Below, piece after piece: positions 54,121-62,326 of a stretch of DNA of 64,000 nt. Position 1 is the first letter of the stretch. Each line of letters opens with the position of its first letter. Below the pieces are notes generated by a model. That model did no database searches and was not told the DNA's origin. It saw only the letters and a list, made by a program, of their open reading frames with translations. The position numbers and the translations under genes were made by a program. The stretch covers positions 1,612,001 to 1,676,000 of the forward strand of contig NC_010571.1 in assembly GCF_000019965.1 (NCBI RefSeq), in the 5' to 3' direction. Source of the DNA: Opitutus terrae PB90-1 (GTDB taxonomy: Bacteria; Verrucomicrobiota; Verrucomicrobiia; Opitutales; Opitutaceae).

Positions 54121-54136
54121 TGATCGAATTCGATCA
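54121..54136. promoter_or_regulatory. Perfect 16-bp palindrome TGATCGAATTCGATCA
   Basis: Perfect palindrome 109 bp upstream of the permease start and 234 bp upstream of the TonB receptor start, in the 358-bp divergent region 54012-54369. Reads like a LacI- or GntR-type operator. The remaining region shows no gene and no strong promoter box; the receptor leader before its ATG (AACAAACACC) is A/C-rich without Shine-Dalgarno. Confidence 0.55.
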
Positions 54137-54369
54137 ATTGAAGCCTGCCGTCGAGCGGCGCGCGCGGCGTGGACCGCGGAAACGTCCAGCCAAGTCGGAC
54201 TGTCTGAGGCGCGCTCCGATTGTTGCGCTGTCCGTGACACCGCTACGTTGCAGTCATACTTCGCCCAACCACCCCTTCCGTCGTTGGCCCCGCGCGCGGC
54301 TGACTCGTCAAGCTTTCTTCCTTCACCCGTCGGTACGCGGCCTAACCCCTAGCAAACCCAACAAACACC

Positions 54370-57300
54370 ATGACCACGAAAGTTCCTCCGCCGAATTCCG
54401 GAGTCCGATGCCTGCTGGCATCGATGCTGACCCTGTCGCTCACGTCGCTTGGTTTCGCGCAACAGACCCCACCGCCGCCGGCAACCGCGGCGCAGCCGGG
54501 GGACGATGATGTCATCGTGCTCTCGCCATTCGAGGTCGACGCCTCGAAGGACAAAGGCTACTACGCCGAGAACACCCTCGCCGGCAGCCGCATGAACACC
54601 AACATCGCGGACCTCGGTGCCTCGATCTCGGTGATCACGAAGCAGCAGATCGAGGACACGGCTTCGGTCGACATCAACGACGTGTTCCGTTACGAGATCA
54701 ACACGGAGGGATCCTCCACCTACACGCCCGCGCAGCAGTCGATGCGGAGCGACGGCGTGATTGACGTGAACGCCGGCGTGACGCCGGGCAACAACGGCAT
54801 CGCCTCGACCAATGCCACCGCCAACCGCATCCGCGGCTTGGGCACGCCCAGCACGGCGATCAACTTCTACCCGTCGATCTCGGCGGTGCCGATGGACGCC
54901 TACAACATCGACTCGCTGGAAATCAACCGCGGTCCGAATTCGATGCTCTTCGGCATGGGCAGCCCGGCCGGCATCGTGAATCTGAACTATGCCCGCGCGG
55001 TGCTGAACCGCGATTTCGCCCGCGTGCAGTTGCGCTTCGACGATCGCGAGTCCTATCGCGCCTCGCTCTCGTTCAACCAGGTGCTGTGGAAGGACAAGCT
55101 CGCCGTCCACGGCGCGCTGCTGTACGACGACCGGCAGTTCGAGCGCAAGCCGTCGTATGACATCACCCGCCGGCAATACGCCACGCTCACCTTCAAGCCG
55201 CTGGCGAAGACGACGATTCGCGCCAGCGTGGAAGGCTACTCCAACGACAGCCGGCGCCCGAACTCTCTCACGCCGCGCGATTTTGTGACGGAGTGGAAGA
55301 ACGCCGGCAGCCCGATCTACGATTCCGTGACCAAGCAGGTCACCGTCAACGGCACGGCGCGCGGCCTGTACTGGCCCGCCGGCCAGTCGGCCTCGGCCTT
55401 CGCCACGCAGGTGACGAACGATACCCGCGCGGCCATCGAGGCCAGCCCCGGCTACAACCCCGCGCTCTGGAACGCGGCGCGCACCCAGTACGCCGGCGTC
55501 AACATCAACAGCGAAGCCGCGCTGAACAACACCGGCGGCATCGTCAACGGCGCGGCACAGAACGTCCTCTTCGTGCCGGGTATCACCTGGGTCAACCAGG
55601 CCCGCACGATCCAGCGGATCTCCAATGGCTCGCTGGTCGACTGGTTCCAGCCCTTGGGCAACCAGCAGTATCTCACGGCGTGGGGCACGGCCACGAATCC
55701 GGCGGCGAATCCCGCGACCTATCCCACCAAGGCCAACATCTGGGCCAACCCGACCTGGGCCGACATCCACAACCGCTACTTCACGGGCTCGACCGGCACC
55801 AGCGCGTTGTACACCAAGCCGCTTGTCGGCGGCTACAAGTATCCGGGTGTCACTGACAAGTCGATCTACGACTGGGAAAACATCAATCTGCTGCAGATGA
55901 ATTATGCGGAGCAGAAGAATGCGACGTATAACGTCGAAATCGAGCAGGAGATCACCGACGACCTGTTCCTCAACCTCGGCTGGTTCCGCCAGGATTTCGA
56001 GGCGATGTCGCACTACCCGGTGTCGCAGTTGAATGTGGCGACGCTGTTCGTCGACACCAACGCGCGGCTGCCGAACGGCTCGCCGAATCCCTACGTCGGC
56101 CAGGTGTACCTTGAGGATATCGATCCGGACCGGTTCCGCGATGCCGAGGAGGATGACCACTACCGCGCGATGCTGGCCTACACGCCTGATTTCCGGCAGA
56201 AAGACGGCTGGCTGAAGTGGCTCGGTCATCATCAACTGCTCGGCCTCTGGTCCAAGCAGGACACCACCACGAGCAAGATCCGCCAGCGGCTGCACTACGT
56301 CGCGGCGGGCAACGAGGCGGGCAAATTCCGCTGGCTGCGCAACTCGAACAACGACGCCAGCGGCAATCCGACCGGCTGGAACCGCCAGACGACCTCCTAC
56401 CGGCATATGTACTACCTGTCGAACCCCGGCGATCCGGCCGGCGCAGTGACGACCTCTTCCGGTCAGTGGGATCACACCACGTACACGGGCGGCATCCAGG
56501 TGTACGACTATGCCACCAGTGCGTTCACGAGCATCCCGATGACCGCCGAGTACATCGACTTCGATGCGACGACGGGTGCCAACCAGCGCGAACTCGAGTC
56601 GCTGAGCGCCGGCATGACCAACTACCTGTGGAATGACCGACTGATCACGACGTTCGGCGTTCGTCGCGACGACTATCGCGCCCGCACTACGACGACTGGT
56701 ACCATCAAGAATCCCGACGGCAGTGTGACGCCGGCCCTGACCAACCAGCAGAAGTGGATCAACGGTATTCATCAGACCGATCTCGTGCTCCACCGGTTCG
56801 GACCGTGGGACGAGCTCTCGGGCAACACCACGACGAAGGGCGCCGTGCTCAAGCCGTTCAAGAACTGGCACTCCATCGAGAGCCGCGCGAACTCGGGTTC
56901 GCAGTTCTGGCAGTTCGTCCGCGATTTCGGCATCAGCTACAACGAGTCCGACAACTTCAACCCGCCGCCATCGGCGCAGGTCGACGCGTTTGGCAATCCG
57001 CTGCCGAAGCCGACCGGCGAAGGCCGGGACATCGGCTTCCAGTTCTCGATGCTCGACAACAAGCTGTTCGCCCGCGTGACCTGGTTCGAGGCGACCAACC
57101 AGAACGAGCGGTTCAGCCCTGGTTCGTCGATCAGCCGTTTGACCGGCAATGTCGACACCACGCTGTTCCGCAACTGGGCCCGGACAATCTCCATGATCAA
57201 CATGGGCATGGATCCGCGACTCGACGGTTTCGGCCAGAATCTCTCGACCCAGCAGGAAGAGCAGGTCAAGGCCGCCGCGGAGAAAATCTGGCAGCTGCCG

Positions 57301-58122
57301 TACGACTACTACAGCAACGTCGGCAACATCTACGCCACCGGCAATCGCGAAGCCAAGGGTGTCGAGATGGTCGTGAACTACAATCCGGTGCCGAACTGGA
57401 CGATCAAGCTGACCGGCGGCAAGCAGAACACGGTCAACTCCGACGTCTTGAAGGAGTTTGATGCCTGGTATGCGGTGCGCGCGCCGATCTGGCAGGCCGC
57501 CAAGGCTTCGACCTACCTGCTGCCGCAGTATCAGAACCTCGCCAGCTACACCAATGCGGGTGGCCGCGAGGTGGACCTGACGAACTTCCTGACCAGCTAC
57601 GGCTTTGAATCGGCGGTCCGGTTGGACGATCAGTTCGGCAACACGAACGTTCAAAACTACTACAACGTGAACGTGCAGCCGCAGTATGCGCTGGCCCGCG
57701 ATCTCAACGGCCAGTCCGCCCCGAACCAGCGCAAGTATCGCGGCGCCCTGCTGACCAGCTACAGTTTCGACAACGACCGCTTCCGCGGCTGGTTCGTCGG
57801 CGGCAGCCAGCGCTGGGAGGACCGCTCGGTCATCGGCTACTACGGCAAGTCCAGCGGCGCCAACGCCACGCCGGGCTACCTCGATCTGTCGGACATCAGC
57901 CGTCCGATCTACGACAGCGCCAACTGGTACACCGACGTGTGGGTCGGCTATCAGCGCAAGATCATGAACGGCAAGGTGGGCATGAAGCTCCAGCTGAATG
58001 TCTATGACATCTTCGAGAGCGGCGGGCTGCAGGTGACGCAGGTCAACTATGACGGTTCGCCCTATGCGTTCCGCATCAAGGATCCGCGCCAGTTCGTGCT
58101 GACCGCGACGTTCGACTTCTAG
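54370..58122 (+). CDS. TonB-dependent outer-membrane receptor
   Basis: 1250 residues. Signal peptide (about 1-31, RCLLASMLTLSLTSLGFAQQ), a Pro/Ala linker, then DDVIVLSPFEVDASKDKGYY, the TonB-box region and opening characteristic of Opitutaceae receptors. Plug domain about 70-220 (ASISVITKQQIEDTASVDIN, LEINRGPNSMLFGMGSPAGI). A 22-strand barrel follows, ending in QFVLTATFDF with the terminal Phe usual for outer-membrane barrels. No SusD-like lipoprotein is next to it. It would import pectin oligosaccharides through the outer membrane by TonB energy; the glycan is inferred from the neighbouring enzymes. A strong terminator follows. Confidence 0.95.
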   Translation: MTTKVPPPNSGVRCLLASMLTLSLTSLGFAQQTPPPPATAAQPGDDDVIVLSPFEVDASKDKGYYAENTLAGSRMNTNIADLGASISVITKQQIEDTASVDINDVFRYEINTEGSSTYTPAQQSMRSDGVIDVNAGVTPGNNGIASTNATANRIRGLGTPSTAINFYPSISAVPMDAYNIDSLEINRGPNSMLFGMGSPAGIVNLNYARAVLNRDFARVQLRFDDRESYRASLSFNQVLWKDKLAVHGALLYDDRQFERKPSYDITRRQYATLTFKPLAKTTIRASVEGYSNDSRRPNSLTPRDFVTEWKNAGSPIYDSVTKQVTVNGTARGLYWPAGQSASAFATQVTNDTRAAIEASPGYNPALWNAARTQYAGVNINSEAALNNTGGIVNGAAQNVLFVPGITWVNQARTIQRISNGSLVDWFQPLGNQQYLTAWGTATNPAANPATYPTKANIWANPTWADIHNRYFTGSTGTSALYTKPLVGGYKYPGVTDKSIYDWENINLLQMNYAEQKNATYNVEIEQEITDDLFLNLGWFRQDFEAMSHYPVSQLNVATLFVDTNARLPNGSPNPYVGQVYLEDIDPDRFRDAEEDDHYRAMLAYTPDFRQKDGWLKWLGHHQLLGLWSKQDTTTSKIRQRLHYVAAGNEAGKFRWLRNSNNDASGNPTGWNRQTTSYRHMYYLSNPGDPAGAVTTSSGQWDHTTYTGGIQVYDYATSAFTSIPMTAEYIDFDATTGANQRELESLSAGMTNYLWNDRLITTFGVRRDDYRARTTTTGTIKNPDGSVTPALTNQQKWINGIHQTDLVLHRFGPWDELSGNTTTKGAVLKPFKNWHSIESRANSGSQFWQFVRDFGISYNESDNFNPPPSAQVDAFGNPLPKPTGEGRDIGFQFSMLDNKLFARVTWFEATNQNERFSPGSSISRLTGNVDTTLFRNWARTISMINMGMDPRLDGFGQNLSTQQEEQVKAAAEKIWQLPYDYYSNVGNIYATGNREAKGVEMVVNYNPVPNWTIKLTGGKQNTVNSDVLKEFDAWYAVRAPIWQAAKASTYLLPQYQNLASYTNAGGREVDLTNFLTSYGFESAVRLDDQFGNTNVQNYYNVNVQPQYALARDLNGQSAPNQRKYRGALLTSYSFDNDRFRGWFVGGSQRWEDRSVIGYYGKSSGANATPGYLDLSDISRPIYDSANWYTDVWVGYQRKIMNGKVGMKLQLNVYDIFESGGLQVTQVNYDGSPYAFRIKDPRQFVLTATFDF

Positions 58123-58179
58123 TTCGTGCTCTGCAGCAGTTCGATCGTTACTGCTGCGCTTAGTTAATCCAAAAAACCG

Positions 58180-58218
58180 AGAGCTCTCCCCGTGTCTGGG
58201 GGAGAGCTCTTGTTTTTT
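58180..58218 (+). terminator. Rho-independent terminator after the TonB receptor
   Basis: AGAGCTCTCCCC (58180-58191) pairs perfectly with GGGGAGAGCTCT (58199-58210), 12 bp, short loop, then TGTTTTTT. An A run before the stem (58171-58176) could also serve transcripts from the other strand. Confidence 0.93.
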
Positions 58219-58281
58219 GCGCGTCTGACCAACGGCGGGCGCGAACGACGCCAAGTGTCTCGATCCAACCACCGTGCTGCA

Positions 58282-58367
58282 GGTAGGGCGAGGCGTCCTC
58301 GCCAACGTGTGCGCCGTCGCCTTGGCGAAGGCGGAGCCGCGGCTGACCGGGGACGGTTCGCCCTACC
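58282..58367. repeat. REP-like repeat GTAGGGC...GCCCTAC after the terminator
   Basis: Begins GTAGGGCGAGGCGTCCTCGC and ends GGACGGTTCGCCCTACCG, so the ends are inverted repeats. Inner arms include GCGAGGC/GCCTTGG. The 418-bp gap 58123-58540 otherwise holds the terminator and no gene. Confidence 0.6.
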
Positions 58368-58540
58368 GCGGATGCGACGACACGGGTCGTTAACTTCGAC
58401 CGTTCGCTCATGCCCCCTTTTTCTGCCGCGGGGCGCGGGCCTACCGCCCGTAGGTTTGCAGAAGCAGCGATGCGCTCCCGACGCCAGTCTTGAGTCTCGG
58501 AGATTGCGACGTCAGCGCTTGCGTCCAAGCCTCTGCGCGT

Positions 58541-60841
58541 ATGCCTGACGCCCGCTCCTCTGCTCCGCCGCTGCCCGCCCGGCGCGGGGGCGCGCGTCGC
58601 TGGCTGGGGTTCGGCGCGGCGCTGCTGGCGCTGGTGGCGTTCGTCTATGCGCCGACGTTGTCCGCGCCGTTTCACTTGGACGACGCGGAGTCGATCGTGG
58701 GCAATGCGACGCTCCGCGATTTCTGGTCGTTCGCGTGGGCGAAGCCGCCGGCCACCGGCGGCGAGACGGTGAGCGGCCGGCCGGTGCTCAACTTCACGTT
58801 TGCGCTCAACCAAGCCTGGGGCGGACTCGACGTGCGTGGTTATCATGTCGTCAACGTCCTGATCCACGCGCTCGCCGCGCTCGTGCTGTTTGGCGTGGTG
58901 CGGCGAGGCCTCGCCTTGGCCCGCGGCCGCGCCGCGAAGAGCGCGGTCGCTCCTGTCTCCGCGACGACGCTGGCCGGCGAATGTTCGTACTACGAACATT
59001 GGCGGGAGAGTGGGATCGCGTTTTTCGTGGCGGCGCTGTGGGCGGTACATCCGCTGCAAACGAGCGCGGTAAGCTATGTCGCACAACGCGCCGAGTCGCT
59101 GGCGGGGCTGTTTTATTTGCTGGTGCTGTATGGGTTCATCCGCGGCGCGGAAGCGGCTGGCTCCGGCGGTGGTGCCGTGGTTCAGGTTCACAGGCGCGAT
59201 GCCCGTGCCCCGGCAACGGGTGCACGATGGTTCACGTTCTCGGTTGCAGCCTGTCTGCTCGGCGTGGGCACGAAAGAGACGATCGTCACGGCGCCGCTCG
59301 TGGTGCTGCTCGCGGATCGCGCATTCGTGACCGGCGGCTTTGCTGCGGCGTGGCGCGCGCGCCGGCGGTATTACCTCGCGCTTGCTGCCACTTGGCTCGT
59401 GCTCGGCGCGTTGGTGGTGGCAAATCGCGGCCGTGGCGGTTCGGCGGGATTCGGTGCGAGCATCACCTCATGGGAATATCTGGTGACGCAGGCCGGGGCG
59501 GTCGGGCACTACTTGCAATTGGTGTTTTGGCCGACGGGGCAGGTATTCGACTACGGCGTGGCGCTCGCGCCGCTGGCGGCGGTGTGGCCGCAAGCGCTGC
59601 TCCTGCTCGGGCTCGCGGGCGTGGGGTTCTGGCTGCTCGCGCGCAACCAGGCGGGTGGTTTTCTGATCGCGAGCTTTTTCCTTCTCTTGGCGCCGAGCTC
59701 GAGTCTCGTGCCGATCGCCACGCAGACTGTGGCCGAGCATCGGATGTATTTGGCGTCGGCGGTGGTGATCGCGGCGGTCGCGTTCGGATGCTGGCGCGCG
59801 ATGCAGCGGCTGGCCTCGTCGCGGACTGGCGCTTGGGTCACGAGTGCCGCTCTGGGAGCGGCGGTCCTGGCGCTGGGAGTGGCGGCCCATGGGCGCAACC
59901 AGCTCTATCGCTCGGAGCTCGCGCTCTGGCAGGACACGGTGGCGAAACGGCCGGACAATCCCCGCGCTCATCACAACTTCGGACTGGCGCTCGCCGCCGC
60001 CGGGCGGAGCGACGAAGCGATGGCCGAGTTTCGTCGCGCGATCGCGCTGCAGCCGAACCATGTTTTTGCGCATACCCAGCTCGCATTGGCGTTGCTCGAT
60101 CGCGGCGAACCGGAGGCGGCGAGCGCGCATTTCCGCGCCGCGTTGGCGGCTGATCCGAGCTATGCCGCGGCGCGGGTGAATCTCGGCCGCGCGCTGGCGC
60201 GGCTCGGTCGCACCGACGAGGCCGCGACGGAATACGAGGCGGTGCTCCGCGCTGAGCCGGGGGCCGTCGATGCGGGCACCAATCTCGCTGCGCTACTGCT
60301 GGCACGCGGTGAGACCGAGCGCGCGGCCGCGCTGCTCGCCGCGGCAACCGCCGCGGCCCCCGCGCTGGCGGAACCACATTACCACTACGGGCTCGCGCTC
60401 GAGCAGTTGGGTCGGATCGCTGAGGCCGAAAGCGCGTTGCGTCAGGCCACCGAGCTGAAGCCGGACTGGGCCGAGCCGTGGCTGGCCCTGGGGAACGTGC
60501 TCGCGCGGCGCGGCGAGGCGGAGCCGGCGGAGCGCGCCTATCGTTCCGCGCTCCACCTCGCACCGCGAACCGCGGCGGCGCACTATGGCTTGGGCAACCT
60601 GCTCGCGCAGCGGCGCAATTTTCGCGCAGCGATGGAAGAGTTCCAGGCGGTGCTGGCAATCGATCCCGCCCATGTGCCGGCGCGCAACAATCTCGGCAAC
60701 TGCCAGCTCGTGACCGGTCAGCTGCGCGAAGCCGTCGCGACGTACGAGGAAGTGTTGCGGGCGCGACCGAACGATGCCGCCGTCGAGCGGAACCTCGCCC
60801 TCGCGCGGGAACTGCTGCGCAGCGGCGGGCACGGGCCCTAG
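58541..60841 (+). CDS. TMTC-like membrane protein with C-terminal TPR repeats
   Basis: 766 residues from the ATG giving MPDARSSAPPLPARRGGARR. About eight to ten membrane helices in residues 25-445 (ALLALVAFVYAPTLSAPFHL with the DDAESIVGNATLRD loop; HVVNVLIHALAALVLFGVV). From about 470 at least eight TPR units follow (NPRAHHNFGLALAAAGRSDE; PHYHYGLALEQLGRIAEAES; VPARNNLGNCQLVTGQLREA). The membrane part resembles the DUF1736/TMTC and PMT-like glycosyltransferase layout; a transferase role is possible, unproven. A 21-bp palindrome is within the coding region near residues 147-154. Confidence 0.82.
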   Translation: MPDARSSAPPLPARRGGARRWLGFGAALLALVAFVYAPTLSAPFHLDDAESIVGNATLRDFWSFAWAKPPATGGETVSGRPVLNFTFALNQAWGGLDVRGYHVVNVLIHALAALVLFGVVRRGLALARGRAAKSAVAPVSATTLAGECSYYEHWRESGIAFFVAALWAVHPLQTSAVSYVAQRAESLAGLFYLLVLYGFIRGAEAAGSGGGAVVQVHRRDARAPATGARWFTFSVAACLLGVGTKETIVTAPLVVLLADRAFVTGGFAAAWRARRRYYLALAATWLVLGALVVANRGRGGSAGFGASITSWEYLVTQAGAVGHYLQLVFWPTGQVFDYGVALAPLAAVWPQALLLLGLAGVGFWLLARNQAGGFLIASFFLLLAPSSSLVPIATQTVAEHRMYLASAVVIAAVAFGCWRAMQRLASSRTGAWVTSAALGAAVLALGVAAHGRNQLYRSELALWQDTVAKRPDNPRAHHNFGLALAAAGRSDEAMAEFRRAIALQPNHVFAHTQLALALLDRGEPEAASAHFRAALAADPSYAAARVNLGRALARLGRTDEAATEYEAVLRAEPGAVDAGTNLAALLLARGETERAAALLAAATAAAPALAEPHYHYGLALEQLGRIAEAESALRQATELKPDWAEPWLALGNVLARRGEAEPAERAYRSALHLAPRTAAAHYGLGNLLAQRRNFRAAMEEFQAVLAIDPAHVPARNNLGNCQLVTGQLREAVATYEEVLRARPNDAAVERNLALARELLRSGGHGP
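58980..59000. repeat. Perfect 21-bp palindrome in the TPR gene
   Basis: AATGTTCGTA, C, TACGAACATT: perfect 10+1+10. AT-rich in GC-rich coding DNA, in a loop region of the protein (GECSYYEHW). Looks like an inserted hairpin repeat. Confidence 0.65.
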
Positions 60842-60884
60842 ACCCGGACATCTCTCGCGCGGTTCTCTGACGCCGTGGGAGCGC

Positions 60885-61088
60885 TTTACGCCGCGATGGA
60901 ATGTCGCGCGGGCGCGGATCGCGGCATAAAGCCGCGCCTACAGCAGGATCCAGGAGGCCGGGCGCGAGTAGGTGAAATATCCCAGCGATGTGGTTGCGCC
61001 CAGCTTGCCGCGCTGGAAGGTGCGTCCGCGACCTGGGCGGACGCACTGGACTCGATCCAGGGCGTAGCAAGACTGCGCCCCTGCGAAT
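60885..61088. repeat. Cluster of short hairpin repeats after the TPR gene
   Basis: Includes GCGGATCGCGGCATAAAGCC near 60914 with GCGGC/GCCGC stem, and TCCAGGGCGTAGCAAGACTG at about 61056, a copy of the repeat at 52409. The 289-bp gap 60842-61130 otherwise shows nothing. Confidence 0.55.
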
Positions 61089-61130
61089 AGAGACGGAACC
61101 TGTCCTGCACGCGACACGCGTTCGCACGGC

Positions 61131-62003
61131 TCAGGCCGGCATCGTGCGTTCCTCCGGTCGGACACTGTATTCGCGCACTGGTGTGACCCCCGGTGGCAGC
61201 GGCCGGATGAACCGGTCAACGAGTTTTTTCCGCCATGTCGTGGGCGAGAAGTGATGTACGTGGCGGCAATCGCGACAGAGATGACTGGCGCTGGCGTAGC
61301 CGCAGTGTCGCGCTACATCCTCGAGCGTGAGGCTCGTGCGGCCCATGAGTTCCTTCGCCTTGTCCAGCCGCAGCCGGCAGAACACCGATTTCGGACCCGA
61401 GCGGCGCGATTGCCAGAACAGCCGGCGCAGGTGGCTAGGGGAAACGTGAATCGCATCCGCGACCTGTTTCACGGTCGGATTATGCATCAGGTGCTCGAGA
61501 TACCAGGCGACGGCGCGCTCGGTCTTAAAGTGAGCGAGATCGGTGAGCGCCAGCGTTGGCGTGGCCATCGGGGAATCTTTGAGCAGCAGCAGCGCGAGGT
61601 CGATCAGCCGCCGTTGAAACACCAGCTGGCTGAGCGTGTTGGGCTGGCGGAACGCCGGCTCGAGATCGTTTGCGATCGCCGCCACGCGCTTGATCTCCAC
61701 ATCGGGGAGATCCTTGGCGAGCCAGCCGCCGTTCTGGCGGGCGATTTCGTCAAGCGGATAAGGCACACTGCTGAAATGGAGCGCGAGCCGCGTGTAGCTT
61801 TCGTCGTGGTAGTTGGCCCAGGCATGGGAACACTCCGGGGCGAAAACCCAGAGCCTGCGCTCGTGAAACGTCGCGCGCTCCCAGTCAGAAAACCGCAAGC
61901 CGCAGCGGCCGGCAACGACTGCGTAAAATTCCCAATTCGTGCGGGTGTTGCAGTGCATGCTGCTCTTCCAACGAATCGGACCCTGGGCGAAGTAGCGCAG
62001 CAT
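61131..62003 (-). CDS. AraC-family transcriptional regulator
   Basis: 290 residues from the ATG at 62003. The N-terminal half has the cupin-type sensing barrel (WEFYAVVAGRCGLRFSDWER; HERRLWVFAPECSHAWANYH). The C-terminal half (about 163-262) is the double helix-turn-helix: VKQVADAIHVSPSHLRRLFW and LTLEDVARHCGYASASHLCR with the ending FSPTTWRKK. Such regulators respond to sugars. It is downstream of the second TonB receptor on the same strand and could govern it. An N-terminal extension upstream is unlikely. Confidence 0.85.
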   Translation of the reverse strand: MLRYFAQGPIRWKSSMHCNTRTNWEFYAVVAGRCGLRFSDWERATFHERRLWVFAPECSHAWANYHDESYTRLALHFSSVPYPLDEIARQNGGWLAKDLPDVEIKRVAAIANDLEPAFRQPNTLSQLVFQRRLIDLALLLLKDSPMATPTLALTDLAHFKTERAVAWYLEHLMHNPTVKQVADAIHVSPSHLRRLFWQSRRSGPKSVFCRLRLDKAKELMGRTSLTLEDVARHCGYASASHLCRDCRHVHHFSPTTWRKKLVDRFIRPLPPGVTPVREYSVRPEERTMPA

Positions 62004-62107
62004 GAGCGTCAGCGGTTCGGGCCCACACCCGTAGCCCGACGCCCCCGGCGCGCAAGGGGCGTGCAATTGAACAGTCCGACTGACGCGGTTCCGTCGGCAC
62101 AAAGAAC

Positions 62108-62132
62108 GGGCCGGCACACGGTGTGCCGGCCC
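62108..62132. repeat. Perfect 25-bp hairpin
   Basis: GGGCCGGCACAC (62108-62119), G, GTGTGCCGGCCC (62121-62132). No T tract. Lies about 195 bp after the TonB receptor gene end and 104 bp before the AraC start. The 323-bp gap 62004-62326 otherwise holds only the repeat at 62215. Confidence 0.55.
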
Positions 62133-62214
62133 GGGAGGGTTCTGGCGCAGATCGACGGGCGCCTGCGCCGCGCTGAAGGTAATCCGAGAATTTTCTGGGC
62201 GGCCCAGCGCCCTC

Positions 62215-62297
62215 GTAGGGCCGGCGCTCGCCGCCGGCCGAGAACGCGTTTGCGCTGGATGGGGGTTTGCGGCTGCCGGCGAGCGGCAGCCCTACGA
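62215..62297. repeat. REP-like repeat GTAGGGC...GCCCTAC
   Basis: GTAGGGCCGGCGCTCGCCGC at the left and GCCGGCGAGCGGCAGCCCTA at the right are inverted repeats; likely hairpin after the TonB receptor stop (62327), 30 bp away. Same family as 11565, 34373 and 58282. Confidence 0.6.
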
Positions 62298-62326
62298 CCC
62301 AAACGGTGCGGTTTTTGCGACCGGTT

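Noticed and set aside
54370-58122. SusC/SusD-type pair
   Set aside because: No SusD-like lipoprotein is next to either TonB receptor, and the N-terminus lacks the SusC carboxypeptidase-like domain.
54349-58305. 1318-codon open frame opposite the TonB receptor
   Set aside because: Antisense shadow, rich in Val, Arg, Gly and His, with no signal or domain. The plus-strand frame has a full TonB receptor.
58541-60841. TPR protein as an O-GlcNAc transferase
   Set aside because: TPR repeats are present but no GT41 catalytic domain; the N-terminal half is membrane helices.
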